The notes beneath the pieces were generated by a model, which saw only the letters and a list, made by a program, of their open reading frames with translations, was not told where the DNA came from and did no database searches. A stretch of 64,000 nucleotides of DNA. Origin: Uranotaenia lowii (lineage: Eukaryota; Arthropoda; Insecta; Diptera; Culicidae). Where the stretch lies: positions 286,102,875 through 286,166,874 of the forward strand of contig NC_073693.1 of assembly GCF_029784155.1 (NCBI RefSeq), given 5' to 3'. Shown here piece after piece: positions 23,195 through 35,425 of this stretch. The position numbers and the translations under genes were made by a program. How positions within the stretch are numbered: position 1 is the first letter of the stretch; each line of letters starts with the position of its first letter.

Positions 23195-24430
23195 TTAAAA
23201 AAAATGTGCAAAACGAATCACAAATTGTGAAAAGGCGTTACCATCGGGGGCAGCCATGATGATAATTCGCACGGGAAAAGAGCAGAACGTCAAAGGTGTT
23301 GCGTGCCAAACTTGTAAACATGGGCAAATACATGAATGGCCCCTGTCGTCGTCGACTCGTTGGGCTTCCTTTCTTTTTCTCCTATCAGGTGCGCAAATCA
23401 GCTGTGAAAGTGTTGTAAATGGCAAAACATTTCAGCAAACCTACCGTGACATTCAGCCCGGGGGAACGACACTTACGATTTTTTTTTCTATCTCTGGCTA
23501 GATTCGACCAAAACCGGGAGGGTGGTAGAGCAAATTCGCAACCATTTTTCCCCCCAACAGAAACAACTTCAAGGGTAGGCTCACAAAAACAATCTTACGG
23601 TAATCGACGAAGAAACAAAAACAAAACAGATCAAGCTTGTCCCTTTTGTTGTTTTCTCACGCTTCATTGTTGTTTACATTTACGACGACGATCGTTTCGG
23701 AAGCGCCCTTTGAGCAGTCCCATTATCGGACCTCGGCCAAGTGAGCCTCTAATTGAGCGTGGTTCACGAACCGTGGCCGAACACAACTTGAACCAGTTGG
23801 GACATGAAAAGACCTCAAGTGCTACCAACCACTTATCGTATCGCCCATCGATGATAGCATTCGGCGGATCAGAAACAACTCCAACTGTCAGATTCTTGGA
23901 CGGCAAAAAACTGTCATGTTAAGAAAAGCCGCGTGTTAGACTGCAACTAATTCAGGTGCCTTGTTGTTACTTTCGCCCTTTCGATACAGCCGGATAAACA
24001 ATTGATCAGAGCTAACAAAAAAAACGAACGGAAAACATCCACCCTTGTCTTCCGACTAGTAGGTAGTGCAGTGATCGTTTGTTCCTGCTTGCTTACTTAC
24101 TTGATGGCCGCCCAGATCATGATAGAAGATAAGTAACTGGTGGTGGTGAATCCATCAATCTCGGCCTTTGCCGTCCCTGCACTGCCGATGCATGACCATA
24201 AAATTTAAACGTTATAATTAAGTCGATTAATGAGCCGTCAACGTTTAATTCCTGGTGCTCATTTTTTCTTTGGGCTCACTCTTTACTTTTTTGCGATCTG
24301 AGCTGGAGACCCCTTCGAAAGGGTGTTGTTGTTGTGAAGTAGTTTATCTTCGAAAGGGACGCGGCTCATTTATCACCACAAGACGCCATCGGATACTTGC
24401 CTGAAGCCTTTTGAATCAAACACATGTTAG
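23195..24430. other. GC-richer, repeat-poor region with overlapping open frames
   Basis: A + frame of 167 codons (23419-23922) and an opposite frame of 80 codons (23664-23906) overlap. Neither shows a known domain, signal peptide or splice context. The region may be a host regulatory or untranslated segment, since no dispersed repeat is seen in it. It lies between inverted copies 1 and 2 of the 60-bp motif. Confidence 0.3.
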
Positions 24431-24860
24431 GCTCATTGCTTGCGATGGTCTGCGAGCTATCTGCTGGTGTATCTTTGATAATGGTTCAACAAACAGTTTA
24501 AAGATTATGAACAGTCTACGGAAGTACAAAGGTAATAAAAAACAACAATATGAAGTTGTTTGAAAGCCTTTTTTTCTTAGAATAGATGGAGTCTTAAAGT
24601 TCGTTTACATTACATTTCCTTTAAATATAAAAATTACCACATGTTTAAAAACAGCATACCTACAACAAAAAAAATGTGCAGATTCAACGCTTTTTATAAA
24701 ATATCCTTAACAATGAGGAAAATAAACTGTTTTCGACTTTGAAAACACCAAAATTTTAGAAAGAGTAGCAGGATACAACGCAAGGGTAAATACAGAAACT
24801 TTTTACATAAAACTGAAAGGGGACAACAATATAGTAAACAGACAACAAGATCCATGTATT

Positions 24861-24919
24861 TTTTTAATGGTCCGCCACACTCCCCCACACCAAAAAACTC
24901 AACAGAGTCGCCTGGTAAT
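24861..24919 (-). repeat. 60-bp CCAGGGGGCTCAA motif, copy 2 (inverted)
   Basis: Reverse complemented it reads TTACCAGGCGACTCTGTTGA, then TTTTTTGGTGTG, GGGGAGTGTGGCGG and ACCATTAAAAAA. It pairs with copy 3 as possible terminal repeats of a 1.88 kb segment. Confidence 0.7.
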
Positions 24920-24959
24920 GGACACTTCAGTTCTCAACATGTGTAAGCGTCAGATAACA

Positions 24960-26010
24960 CTTCCATCGAGGTTGTAGTGATTTGTCGCGGTTAATTGTAG
25001 TTTTTTAATATCGCAGTGAGGGAAAATGATGGGTGATGGTTTTCCCCAAATAGTGTAGTCTTCAAAGCCGACGACAGCGCCACAAGCTACCAGTCTGCAG
25101 CCAGGAAGCCTCAACACCTGACAACCAGAGGGCTATTCACGGTAACCCACGCTGCTTGGTAACCACCCGATCGGTAGCGACGCCCGACGAGCTGCCGAAG
25201 GCGAAGCGATCGTGTCCGCCATAATGGGAGAGCAACGACCTGTACTCGCGGTTCAAGGACGGTCAAAGGCGACTACCTGGTGCTGGCTCACTTCCAAAAG
25301 TACCACAAAACTGCGAAGTACAAAGTGCACAATATATTCAGCACACAAAGCCAGCTAAGTGTTGAAAGCCAGACACCAGGTAAGCCATCAGACGCCCAAC
25401 CGCCATTTTGTTCCCGCTGAAAGACGGAACACTAACGCCGTATTATTACCCAGGACCCCTAAGTCTTTGGCCAAAAGCAACCAATTGGCGGGACGAGAGT
25501 CAACCTGGTCCCTGAACCCTGGTCCTGAATCGGCCTTGGTATTTAGTCCCGGTCGTCACAAGCAGCAGTTATCTGCCGGACGGTCCCACGTCGAAGAGGG
25601 TCGTCGATTCCGCAATACGAACCCTTCGGAACGACCAACCAGCTCTCCAACCCGATCGTTCGTCCTCGCCGTAAATATTCACGGAAGGAAAATCCCGTTT
25701 GCCGGCCGGAATTGGACCGACAGAGTAGTTGGTCAACAGTAGCGTCATCATCGCCGTAGATCCACCAGTTTCTACAGCGACAACCAGGGCTTGGCCCTTA
25801 AAGGTACCGTAACTATCTAGTTATTACTAGTTTGCGCATATTCATATTGTTGTGGCAACTGTCAAATAAAGTTAGAGAAGTGCATAATTGGGGTTTTCCT
25901 GATCTTTGAAATCGAACTCCCTGCGATTTCTTTTGGTAAGCGAGCCGCCCTGAGGCCTAATAAAGGGAGTCCCTGTAACGCCGGTGGGGTGGTAGGTTTT
26001 AAACTTACAC
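24960..26010. other. GC-rich segment, possibly LTR or leader of a retroelement
   Basis: The part 25860-26010 contains AATAAAG twice and then CCCTGTAACGCCGGTGGGGT, a style seen at the ends of insect Bel/gypsy LTRs. An open + frame (25359-25742, 127 codons) is rich in Arg, Pro and Ser without domain features. No matching second LTR or gag/pol is in the window. It sits between copies 2 and 3 of the 60-bp motif. Confidence 0.3.
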
Positions 26011-26674
26011 ATGTCTGGCAGCAAAAATTTACTAATGAACGCGAGCAAAAAAAAAACAGCATACGAGCCCGCCATTACTAAATTAACACAGACACTGACA
26101 CACAAATGTAAACGTAAAAGAAAACAAACTAAGCCAGAACAAATTAGTATAGACGAAAACCAATAATTTTTATGTTTGAAAAAAAAAATTGTAATAGAAG
26201 TATTAACTCGTAATTTGAAATATATTTTAGTGTCCTCTGAAGTTATTTTTGTTCTATACCTGAAAAAATTTTAACGATTGAATAAATAAAGAGCATGGGT
26301 TTAATGACTCTTTTTTGCCTTTTTGTGGCCACAAACCAAATTTGTATGTGCCACATATAGCTTTTAACTTAAGCTTGATTAGACACTCAGTGAAATTTTC
26401 TTTGAGCAATTGAGCCTTTATTCAGCAGCATGTGTTTCCGATTTTTTCTTCGGCTATGAATAATGTTGAAATGAATGATTACTGCTGAATATTGTCTGCC
26501 AACCATATTTTAACCACGTTACAAGGTTTCCAATACTACACAAATCAAATAAAAAACAAGGAAAATACAGTAATTTTCAGCGAACACTGTAAAATTGACA
26601 CTCTTGATCTCATTAGAAAGTTTTTTATCTGGGGTGGGATTACAGAAACGTCCACAAGAGTACACGAAATATCT

Positions 26675-26738
26675 CGTTACCAGGGGGCTCAATTGAGCCT
26701 TTTGGTGTGAGGGAGTGTGGTGGGCCGTTACAAAAAAA
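26675..26738 (+). repeat. 60-bp CCAGGGGGCTCAA motif, copy 3
   Basis: TTACCAGGGGGCTCAATTGA, CCTTTTGGTGTG, GGGAGTGTGGTGG and GCCGTTACAAAAAA. Inside it GGCTCAATTGAGCC is a perfect 14-base palindrome. Confidence 0.72.
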
Positions 26739-26739
26739 C

Positions 26740-28278
26740 TCGGAGAAAAAACTAAGATATAATTTACATATGTGATATTCTACGAAAAAACAAGACTTTT
26801 TTAAAAACTCCATAAGCTGTTAACAAAAATTTGTTATAATTTGTAAAAAATCAATCCACCTATGGCGTAAGACATTGAATCTCTAGTAATTTTAAATAAG
26901 TCTTAATTTTTTTTTTATGTATCTCTATATATCCTTCTCAATAAAAAAAAATCAAATGTTTTGCGAAGTCTATTGGTGAAAAAAGCTTAATTTTTTGATT
27001 AAATCTCATTTGCATGAAAATTTCCAGATGTTTATCATTTTTAGATCTAGCTTAATGTATTGTGCTTAACACCTTTGGGTCTGAGAGCCTGATATAAGTA
27101 AGAGTTAACCCCAAACGTTACGAATCATTTCCCATTTTTTTAAAGGTTTTGTAATCGGTTGTGAATCGGAAATCAGGATTCGGAATTCAATTTGAAAACT
27201 TAAAATTCAAAAAATATGACCAGATAGGCAAGAATCTGTTATCAAAATTGGCCAAATATAAATTTCTAATGTTTTTAATGAAACAAGATCTCATACTTTT
27301 GTTTTTTTCTGATTCAACCCTACAAAAAATATAATTTCTGAATAAAAAATTTAATATAAAATTTGGGAAAAGTCCGGTCCGGCCCGGTTGCCCGGATTTC
27401 ATTGGAAAAGCCTGAATTTTGCTCGGGTTTAAGGTGTGTGTTCGAAAAAAAAAATGCAGCACTTTGTTTTGTGAATAACTTTTGAATGCATGGATATAAA
27501 TTGATGAGATTTTCAGCGAAGGTACCTGGTGTTGTAATGTTTACATATGCAAATTCTTGTGATGTTCTGTCTAGTTGTTTTTGAGATAGCGTCCGATGAA
27601 GAAATTTTTCGAATTTAGTTTTTTGGCCGCACTGGCGCCATCTATGATGCATACCCTGAACCACCTTTTTTTCAAACTAAGGCTATGTTTGATTACGTTT
27701 GCTGTTTCCTGAAGCTTGACCTTCAAAATTACTTAAAATTTTGAATACAGACGAAGTTATAACAAATTGAGCCAATTGTCCTCCTTCGGCACAAAAACAA
27801 CATATTTGACTTTTTATCCCTACCCCATCGTGTTTGCGTAATGGCACGATTCCAGATCCAACTTAAACCGAGTATAAACTTAATGGGACTTATTGAAGAA
27901 CTTTTCAGAGAAAACGGTCGCATTTGGAGGCAGTCTTATTTGTATTGAGGCCATTAATCCTGTCAATCGTCATGAAAAACTGAGTAATTTGCAGTTTCTG
28001 CTGATCGTTAGCCTCCTCAAATAGTTACTAGTTAGATCTTAAATTTTTCAATTTTTGTTCCTTCTTTATCTACGAGAATTACAGGCGAGACTGTTCAGCG
28101 AAAAGTTCCTGGTTAAAAACCTCAAAAGAGTTTGTTTTGAGATCCATTACTAAATTTTTCAAAATTTCACTCCACAAGCAGTCCAATAATTTTGCGCACG
28201 ATTTGACCACCGTATTTTGTTTATTTTACCGGTGGGCAGCTTTTCTACCTTGTAGAAATGAAGTTAAGCCTGTTTATA
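26740..28278. other. Mostly unassigned; CCCGGATTT-type repeat piece near 27335-27442
   Basis: CGGCCCGGTTGCCCGGATTT and nearby words recall the GTTGCCAG repeat family, but the ends are missing. The rest is AT-rich with no convincing frame. Confidence 0.35.
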
Positions 28279-29566
28279 AAGGGTGATACGGTCAAAATTT
28301 GGTCAAGGGAAAACGCGTGTAAATCGGTGAAATCGTTTATTTAAAAAAACAAATTACATTTCTTTTTCAAGTTTAATTAGTATAAAATTAAGGAAAAATA
28401 TTCAATTAGACTTCCGCTTTTCCAAATCCGAATTGCCGGTCCTTACGCTTAACCCCTGCCATCAGATTTTGTACAGCCACCTTGTCCACCTTCTTCGCCG
28501 CGGAAAGCCAGTTTGCCTTGGACTGCTGCTCGTCCTCGACCAGTTTTTTTGGTCTTCTTTAGGTTCCGCTTGACAATAGCCCAGTATTTCTCAATTGGGC
28601 GGAGCTCTGGCGTGTTGAGAGGGTTCTTGTCCTTGGGTACCACCTGCACGTTGTTGGCGGCGTACCGTTCCATGGCCTTTTTACCATAATGGCATCATGC
28701 CAAATCTGGCCAAACAGTACGGAACAACCGTGTTTCTTCAGGAAAGGCAGCAGGCGTTTATTAAAACACTCTTTCACGTAAATTTCTTGGTTGACAGTCG
28801 CGGAAGCTATGAAAATGCTGCTTTTCAAGCCACAGGTACAGCTGGCTTGCCAAACCAGATATTTCTTCGCGAACTTTGACAGTTCCATGTGCTTGAAAAT
28901 ATCTGCTACCTTTCCCCTTCCTTTTGCCGTATAAAACTCCTGTCCCGGAAGCTGCTTGTAGTCGGCTTTGACGTAGGTTTCGTCGTCCATTACCACGCAG
29001 TCAAACTTCGTCAGCATCGTCGTGTACAGCCTCCGGGATCGCGCTTTGGCCGTCGTATTTTGTTTATCATCGCGATTTGGAGTCACTACCTTCTTGTAAG
29101 TCGATAGACCGGCTCGTTTTTTGGCTCGATGCACGGTTGTAGACTTATTTGCGGCATCTCGGAGAGAGAGGTTAGGGTTTGGCTTGAAACTACCGGCAAC
29201 TCTCTTTGTCGTCTCAGCGGCTTCCGGTTTTCGATTTCCCCCCGATCCAGACTTCCTGGCTGTCAACAAACGTATCCCAAACACTTTAATTACATTTGTC
29301 ATGGTTGATTTGGCAACTTTTAGCGATTTTGCCAGCTTTGCGTGCGAGTAGCTCAGATTTTCGCGATGCGCGAGCAAAATTTTGATACGATGCTCTTCTT
29401 CCTTGGACGGCATTTTGACAACTGAAGAATGAATTTCAAAATCAAATTAGGAGTAACATTCTGCAGACACACACCTTCAAAATGAGGGGTGTTGAGGTTT
29501 TTTAAATGAAAAATTGAAAGAAATATGTCAAGTTGATATAGACCAAATCTTGACCGTATCACCCTT
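28279..29566 (-). mobile_element. Tc1/mariner-type DD37E element, copy 1 (full length, dead)
   Basis: The ends AAGGGTGATACGGTCAAAAT and, reverse complemented, AAGGGTGATACGGTCAAGAT are TIRs, bordered by TA at 28277-28278 and 29567-29568. The 1288-bp body carries one transposase gene on the minus strand. TA duplication, TIRs and protein together fix the superfamily. Confidence 0.92.
28406..29413 (-). pseudogene. DD37E transposase, inactivated
   Basis: The protein starts M-P-S-K-E-E-E at 29413. A first helix-turn-helix (about residues 20-45) and a second (about 80-100) form the paired DNA-binding region. The catalytic domain has V-V-M-D-D-E, then a P-D-L-A block and E-L-R-P-I-E-K-Y-W; counting from the second Asp to the Glu gives 37 residues between, as in the mosquito ITmD37E group. 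Damage: a 12-base deletion in the second HTH (L-G-V-S-P is present in copy 2 but lost here), a frameshift in the T run before the P-D-L-A block near 28705, an in-frame TGA right after it, and another shift in an A run near 28550. The last frame ends at TAA, 28406-28408. The enzyme cannot be made intact. Confidence 0.9.
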
Positions 29567-29599
29567 TAAGTCAACTAGACGAACAAGAAAAAATTTACT

Positions 29600-30360
29600 A
29601 TTTTATCACTTTCTCATTCATATTTTCGGATTGAGCTAGAAAAAACCTCTCATATTTTTCTCACTTCATGGAATAAACAATCTTCACTTTGGTTCAAATT
29701 TTAGCTCACTGATGGGTCCTCTGGTACTATTTAAACAAATTACCTATAAACTTTGGTCGAATAGTTGATTTTAGCTGTTTCGGGGTCTCCCACTGAGACT
29801 TTTCTGGATTTTTCTCGATCCTGCTCACAAAATTTTGACAATGAACTTCAGTATTTGACGCTTTCTCAAAAACCACGAGACAGATTATCGAAAATTTTGT
29901 GCACGTACACATTACGTTTATAACTAGCTTCACTGAACATTTTATCAATTTTCATCCATACATTCAAAAGTTATTCATGAAACAATGTGTTGCATTTTTA
30001 TCGAGAACACTCCTTATTCTCAATCTCATTCTCAAATCAAGCTTTAAAGAAACAAATAGCGTTGTAAAAATTTTCAATTATTCGTCCAAAACGAAATTTT
30101 TCGAGAAAGTTCATAAAATTATTCATGAAAGGTTTATTGAAAGTCTAAAATACGATTTATAACCTCCTGATAATTGATGATATATAGAATTTTTTCAAGT
30201 TTTTTTCTTGATTTTTGATGAGTAATTCCTAGGTTTTGACCAATTTTGCCCGGATATCGCCCGGATTTTAGTCAAAAATTTAGAAATGAAATGCTTGGAT
30301 TTTGCCAGGATTTAAGATAAAATAGCCCGAATATGTTCCCAAAAAATTCTGGCAACCTTA
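29600..30360 (+). repeat. Dispersed GTTGCCAG-type repeat, copy D (right part 30055-30360)
   Basis: TTCAATTATTCGTCCAAAAC, TTTTTCGAGAAAGTT, then TTTTGCCCGGATATCGCCCG and the end AAAAATTCTGGCAACC match copies A-C. The part before 30055 is AT-rich and less clear. Confidence 0.6.
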
Positions 30361-30776
30361 CTCTAGTCAGTCATTTCTAGCTTGGTTACTAATCTTCGGT
30401 TATTCACCTAAATATTATAAATTATGTCTTTTTAAAAGTGTCTTAGCCTAGGGGAGAGTGAGGTATCTTGAGCCACATTGTTTTGCTCAATTGCTTCTTT
30501 GTTATATAAGATCAAATGAAAAAGATAAATATTATGGGTTACTATATTTCCCTTTGGAAATTAAATTAATTTTTAATAAATTTTTTTCTCCGGAAAATTG
30601 TGGAGAATTTTCGGCCACCAAACCCTAAATGACCAAACAACATGCAAAGTTTATTAGTTGACACAAAACTGTAATTTTATACCTAATTGATTAATATTCA
30701 AGCATTGTACGTTAAAAAACAAAAAAAAAGAGTTGTGCATGATCGAATTATTTCAAAAACGTTTTGGCAATATTCC

Positions 30777-31187
30777 TTATAAATCGCGCAAAATCCGGGA
30801 TCGCGCTTTGGCCGTCGTATTTTGTTTATCATCGCGATTTGGAGTCACTACCTTCTTGTAAGTCAGTAGTCCGGCTCGTTTTTTGGCTCGATGCACGGTT
30901 GTAGGCGATACACCCAGCTTATTTGCGGCATCTCGGAGAGAGAGGTTAGAGTTTCGCTTGAAACTACCCGCAACTCTCTTTGTCGTCTCAGCGGCTTCCG
31001 GTTTTCGATTTCCCCCCGATCCAGACTTCCTGGCTGTCGACAAACGTTCCTCAAACACTTTAATTACATTTGTAACGGTTGATTTGGCAACTTTTAGCGA
31101 TTTCGTCAGCTTTGCGTGCGAGTAGCTCGGATTTTCGCGATGCGCGAGCAAAATTTTGATACGCTGCTCTTCTTCCTTGGACGGCAT
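30777..31187 (-). pseudogene. N-terminal DNA-binding half of DD37E transposase
   Basis: The frame begins M-P-S-K-E-E-E-Q at 31187 and keeps both helix-turn-helix units, the second reading L-R-D-A-A-N-K-L-G-V-S-P-T-T-V-H-R. After about 131 residues the element ends and the frame runs five codons into flanking DNA before a stop at 30777. It lacks all catalytic residues. The frame itself has no internal stop. A DNA-binding-only fragment could in principle occupy TIRs, but no promoter or expression evidence is visible. Confidence 0.85.
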
Positions 31188-31340
31188 TTTGACAACTGAA
31201 GAGTGAATTCCAAAATCAAAATAGGAGCAACATTCTACACACACACACCTTCAAAATGAGGGGTGTTCAGGTTTTTTAAATGCAAAATTGAAAGAAATAC
31301 TTCAAGTTGATATTGACCAAATTTTGACCGTATCACCCTT
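30794..31340 (-). mobile_element. DD37E element, copy 2 (3' truncated)
   Basis: The transposase-start end is intact (TIR ending at 31340, then TA), but similarity to copy 1 stops at 30794, inside the coding region. The other TIR is missing. The remaining sequence is close to copy 1 and keeps 12 bases that copy 1 has lost, so copy 1 is not its direct source. Confidence 0.88.
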
Positions 31341-31416
31341 TATAGGATCGAATTCATTAAAATTTACAGAATATTTTTCATAACTCTTTATTTATCATAA
31401 AAATATACTTTTCAGA

Positions 31417-32029
31417 TAAGTAAAAAGAAAAAAAATCGTTCAAACGTCAATGTTCTCTCATCAATCTACCGACCAGTGCGGGGGTCCAAATTTTACTTTC
31501 TTATTCTTCGATTTTCAATAAAACTTTTTTGAGACTGAAAAGCAATTGTTTTGCATTTAACAACTATTTAATTAGGTTTTGCTTTCTTCTGGCACTTTCT
31601 TGCAGGTTCAAGCGTGTTAATTTGTTCAAATTTCCTTGATGTTTTCGAAGTTGATAAATAATAATTGTTTGATTATTAGTTGTTCTAAATATAGCCAAAA
31701 TATCAGAATTAGATTTTCGGTAGTTCCCATGGACCGAAGTACAATTTTAAATAGTTCGAAATTTAAATTTAAGATAGAGTTGGTGGATGAGCGTTGGATA
31801 ATCTAGCTGGTGTATTCGATTCCGATGTTTACTTTTCAATCTGCTGCAATTAACTCAGAAGACTTAAATAAGGCACTTTAACAACTGCAAAACATGACTC
31901 GTTACACGAAACTTATAATCGAAAGTAAAAATTTGAACGATTACAAATCTTTTCGAAAATTGCTGAATTTTGCCGAACAAAAACCACGTCACAAAAACGA
32001 TCCAGCGAATTCCAGTCTTCCTCCCCAAA
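31417..32029 (+). mobile_element. GGGGGAGGAAGAC element, copy 2 (left end missing)
   Basis: CTCATCAATCTACCGACC, AATTAGGTTTTG, ATTTGAACGATTACAAATCT and GTCTTCCTCCCC follow the order in 9269-9748. About 150-180 extra bases lie at 31700-31880. The left TIR is absent. Confidence 0.75.
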
Positions 32030-34135
32030 GCTCCCCACAAGCTATGATTTGCAAATTGGTTGTGTTTGGGTGACTTATTGCTGTTTCTTAAATAATTTCA
32101 TATCCATGTAGAAGAGCAATACAAACCTATAATAATAAGCTTATGAGCACATTTTTTAAATGAACTTTAGGATTCTCAGCGATGCAATTTGCGAGTACTT
32201 GATTAATTATGTTAATTTATATTTTTTAGCTGGTTAAATAAAGAAGAATATGATGCGTACACAGGTAAACAACATATGGAAATATATTGTCAATGCAGTT
32301 GAAATCCGAAGTTTTCGCACTGGTAATTGGCAACCCTGCCAACCAATGACGATGAAAAATTCATCAAACACCTCGGCAATCGGCAACCCTTTCTTTTGTT
32401 TGGCTCCGACACTTGGAAGATGTTTGATAGATGTCTGGTCGACATGATATGTCGTCAGTGATGTCACCGTCGCTGGTGTTAACGAAATCTCCGGTTTGGA
32501 GTTTCAGCGACAATATGTTACGCAGAACGATGACGACGCAGTTGAATGGAGATTTTTTCAAGACACATTCCCCCATGGCCCACGATACCCCAGTCATCCC
32601 TATCTGTTGTTTGTTTATGAAAGAAAAAGGTTGGAAGAGATAGTCAGATTTCATGTAGCTAAAACCATTCCCTAGATATCGTATCGAGAAGATACAGTTC
32701 GAAGCTAGATTAAAAGGCAATTATTCATTAAACTCGTTTGTGTTCATGGAATAGCCAATTTTATGCCAATTAGAAAGCTTCTGTGATTTATTGATATAAG
32801 TTGCTCCTAGAAAAAACTGCAATCTTTCTTCAGATTCAAGCTGAAATCGTTTCAGGACGGTGTGTTTTTTTCTCGATTCGTTCTACCAAGAACGAGTTCA
32901 ACGTACTCGTCAACCTGCAATAGCTCCAAGGGTCGAATTGGAGCTACCACAGGGCATGACTATTAATGAAACGTGCAATAATTCGGATCCCTTTAGGTTC
33001 TTATTTTCGCACTCCACCTCCGGTCAGTAGTGGAATGACCTTAGGGCGGAAGAGATTTGTTCTCAGGCCGCGATGCTAATGTTGCAAGAAGGTAAATTCT
33101 TGATCAATTTCTCCTAATAATATGGGGTTTTTTTATGGATCGACAAAGATCCTATTTACTGTGGCGATTGAAGTTTTGACATGTAGTTCAAAATTGTATT
33201 GTATTCAAAAAAAATCTAGAATGTTTATTTATTTTTTATAAACTGTAAATAAATTGAAAATATTCGAATAATCATAACAAATTTCTTGCAAGCTCTAGAA
33301 AATCCTGTTCACCAGGTGTTTTTCTCAACTGGACGCAGATGAGATCCAGTACGGTAAACAGCTCCTGGAGTCTGCCGGATTCGAGTCTTACGTAATGGGT
33401 GGTGTAGAGTCATGGCCTCCATAGGCACACTTCAGCACACGAGATGAAGAAGCAAAAAAACTCAGATGCTGTGCCAACATGCAAAGTCATGTTGCTTGAA
33501 TAAAATTCTCTGGTACGGTGCTTGCGCATTTTCTCCGGCGACGCGGACGGCCTGATTCCAGAAATTCTTAGGGCTCATCCCCGCCCCCGAAATCGCCAGA
33601 GCTTCCCGCTCGAAAGAAAAAAACGACCTGAATCAACATTATTTAACCGTCTTTATCATTACCACACAAAGCACCGGGAGTTCGTTACGTGGTGGCCACT
33701 TTATTAGCATATCATCTCCGACATTATAAGTGGAACCCGATGGCCTGATCGTAACATGCGGAAAAACTCCTGCGAATTGACTGTGAGACTCTGAGTACCT
33801 ATACCAGATGATTGTAATGTGTAGCCATGGTGTGTTCCCTGGGTGTTTGTCGGATTGTGCATAAATTATACACTGTTCCCGCAAACTCTTTCTTGTGTGT
33901 AGACATATGTTTCGTGAGTTTGATGATGATCGGGATCATCTGGAACAGATAACTAATGGGCAGCATCCCCACATATGTATTGCGAGCATTGTGCAATTGA
34001 AGATCAAACTGGGTCAAACCAATCAATGGCAAAAATTTTACTCATTGAAAGAGTAATCAATTGTGGAAAAAAATTCTGCACATTTAAGACCGAATCGTTT
34101 GATTTGGTTTCCGATGTTTCAAAAGAGGAAACTAC
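32030..34135. other. Moderately GC-rich, unassigned
   Basis: Several short frames overlap on both strands (for example at 32364-32720 and 33639-33884) without domains. No repeat relation to the rest of the window was seen. It may be old host DNA or a diverged retroelement. Nothing more can be supported. Confidence 0.3.
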
Positions 34136-34689
34136 CCCAAGTAACACAGATTATGCCAACTAGCATTAGGAAGTTTTATTATGGTTTAATTATGGCATTT
34201 TTTTGTGCAGCTCGTTTTATGACGGTTTTATTATGGTCATGCAGAATGCTTATATTTTTTTTCGACCATATGTTTGCAGATGGTTTTGAAAACGCTAATA
34301 AAACTTTTATTAAACATACTGTTTTAGTTATTTTGAAAGAGTTATGAATGCTTTTTTAAAACTATAATAAAACACAAACTTAGAAGTTTGCTCCAAGCTT
34401 TTTTTTGCATGTTCTATAATAGCACTCAGTGCCTGATTATTAAACCGCCATAAAACTTAGTGACAGTTCTCGATCAAAATGTCAAAACAGGACACGCTCA
34501 GATTAGATAGCACATATTTGAATTGGAACTCCCATTTTTACACATTTTTGGTAAGTTATGCGTGTTGGTTTTGAGTTTAAATTAAAAAAATACATCTTTG
34601 AAAACTTGAAATCATCGAAAGTGGTATGAATATCTTTACAATATGAGTATTGAGTGAAAGGGCCCAAATAGTAGGGAAAAAAAGCTTGA

Positions 34690-35425
34690 CGCCATCATTA
34701 ATTCAAGATGGCGGCTTCCTCTTTTATTTTCAAAGCTGTAAATTACTGAAAATATCGTGAAACCTTCACAATATGGTTATAAGGTGAAAGTAATAAACGA
34801 GTAGAAGTCAAATTTCGTTGCCCGTCGCCATCTTAAATCCAAGATGGCGGCTACCACTCAACTTAAAAATACTGTAAATGACTGAAAATCGCATAAAACC
34901 TATATTATAGGGGTATAAGTTAAAAGAAATCAACCGGTAGAAGTTGAATTACGCTATCTTACGCCATCTTGAAATCCAAGATGGCGGCTTCCGCTAAACT
35001 TTAAAATGTAGTGAATGACTTAAAATGACATGAAACCCAAATTGGTAGTGGGTGAACGGGTTTACGAGTAGAAGTCGAATATTGCTATCTTACGCCATCT
35101 TGAAATCCAAGATGGCAGCTTTCTATAAACTTAAAAAATGCTCTAAATCATTGAATATCGCATGAAACCTCCGAAATATGGATATTTGTCAATTGGGATA
35201 AGCTATAAAAAGTTTATTTTTGCATTCTGACGCAGTCTTGAAATCCAGGATGGTGGCTTCAGCTGAACTTAAAAATACTGTAAATGGATGAAAATAGCAT
35301 GAAACTTTCAAATATATTGTATTGGGTGCTAAGGCTAAATGATAGAAGTCAAATATCTCTTTTCGCGTTTCTCTGAAAATCTGTAAGTGACTGAAAATCC
35401 CACAAAAACTACCACAATACAGAAC
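34690..35425 (+). repeat. Forward array of about 135-bp units with CCATCTTGAAATCCAAGATGG palindromes
   Basis: Five units carry GCCATCTT, then AAATCC, then AAGATGGCGGC (or a decayed form) near 34700, 34827, 34962, 35093 and 35231. Between them recur GTAAATGACTGAAAATCGCA and GAGTAGAAGTC. AAGATGGCGGC is the textbook YY1/Pleiohomeotic-type binding core; whether it binds here is not known. Confidence 0.8.

Noticed and set aside
23419..23922. 167-codon + frame overlapping an 80-codon minus frame
   Set aside because: Composition looks like GC-richer non-coding DNA. No domain or homologous copy was recognised.
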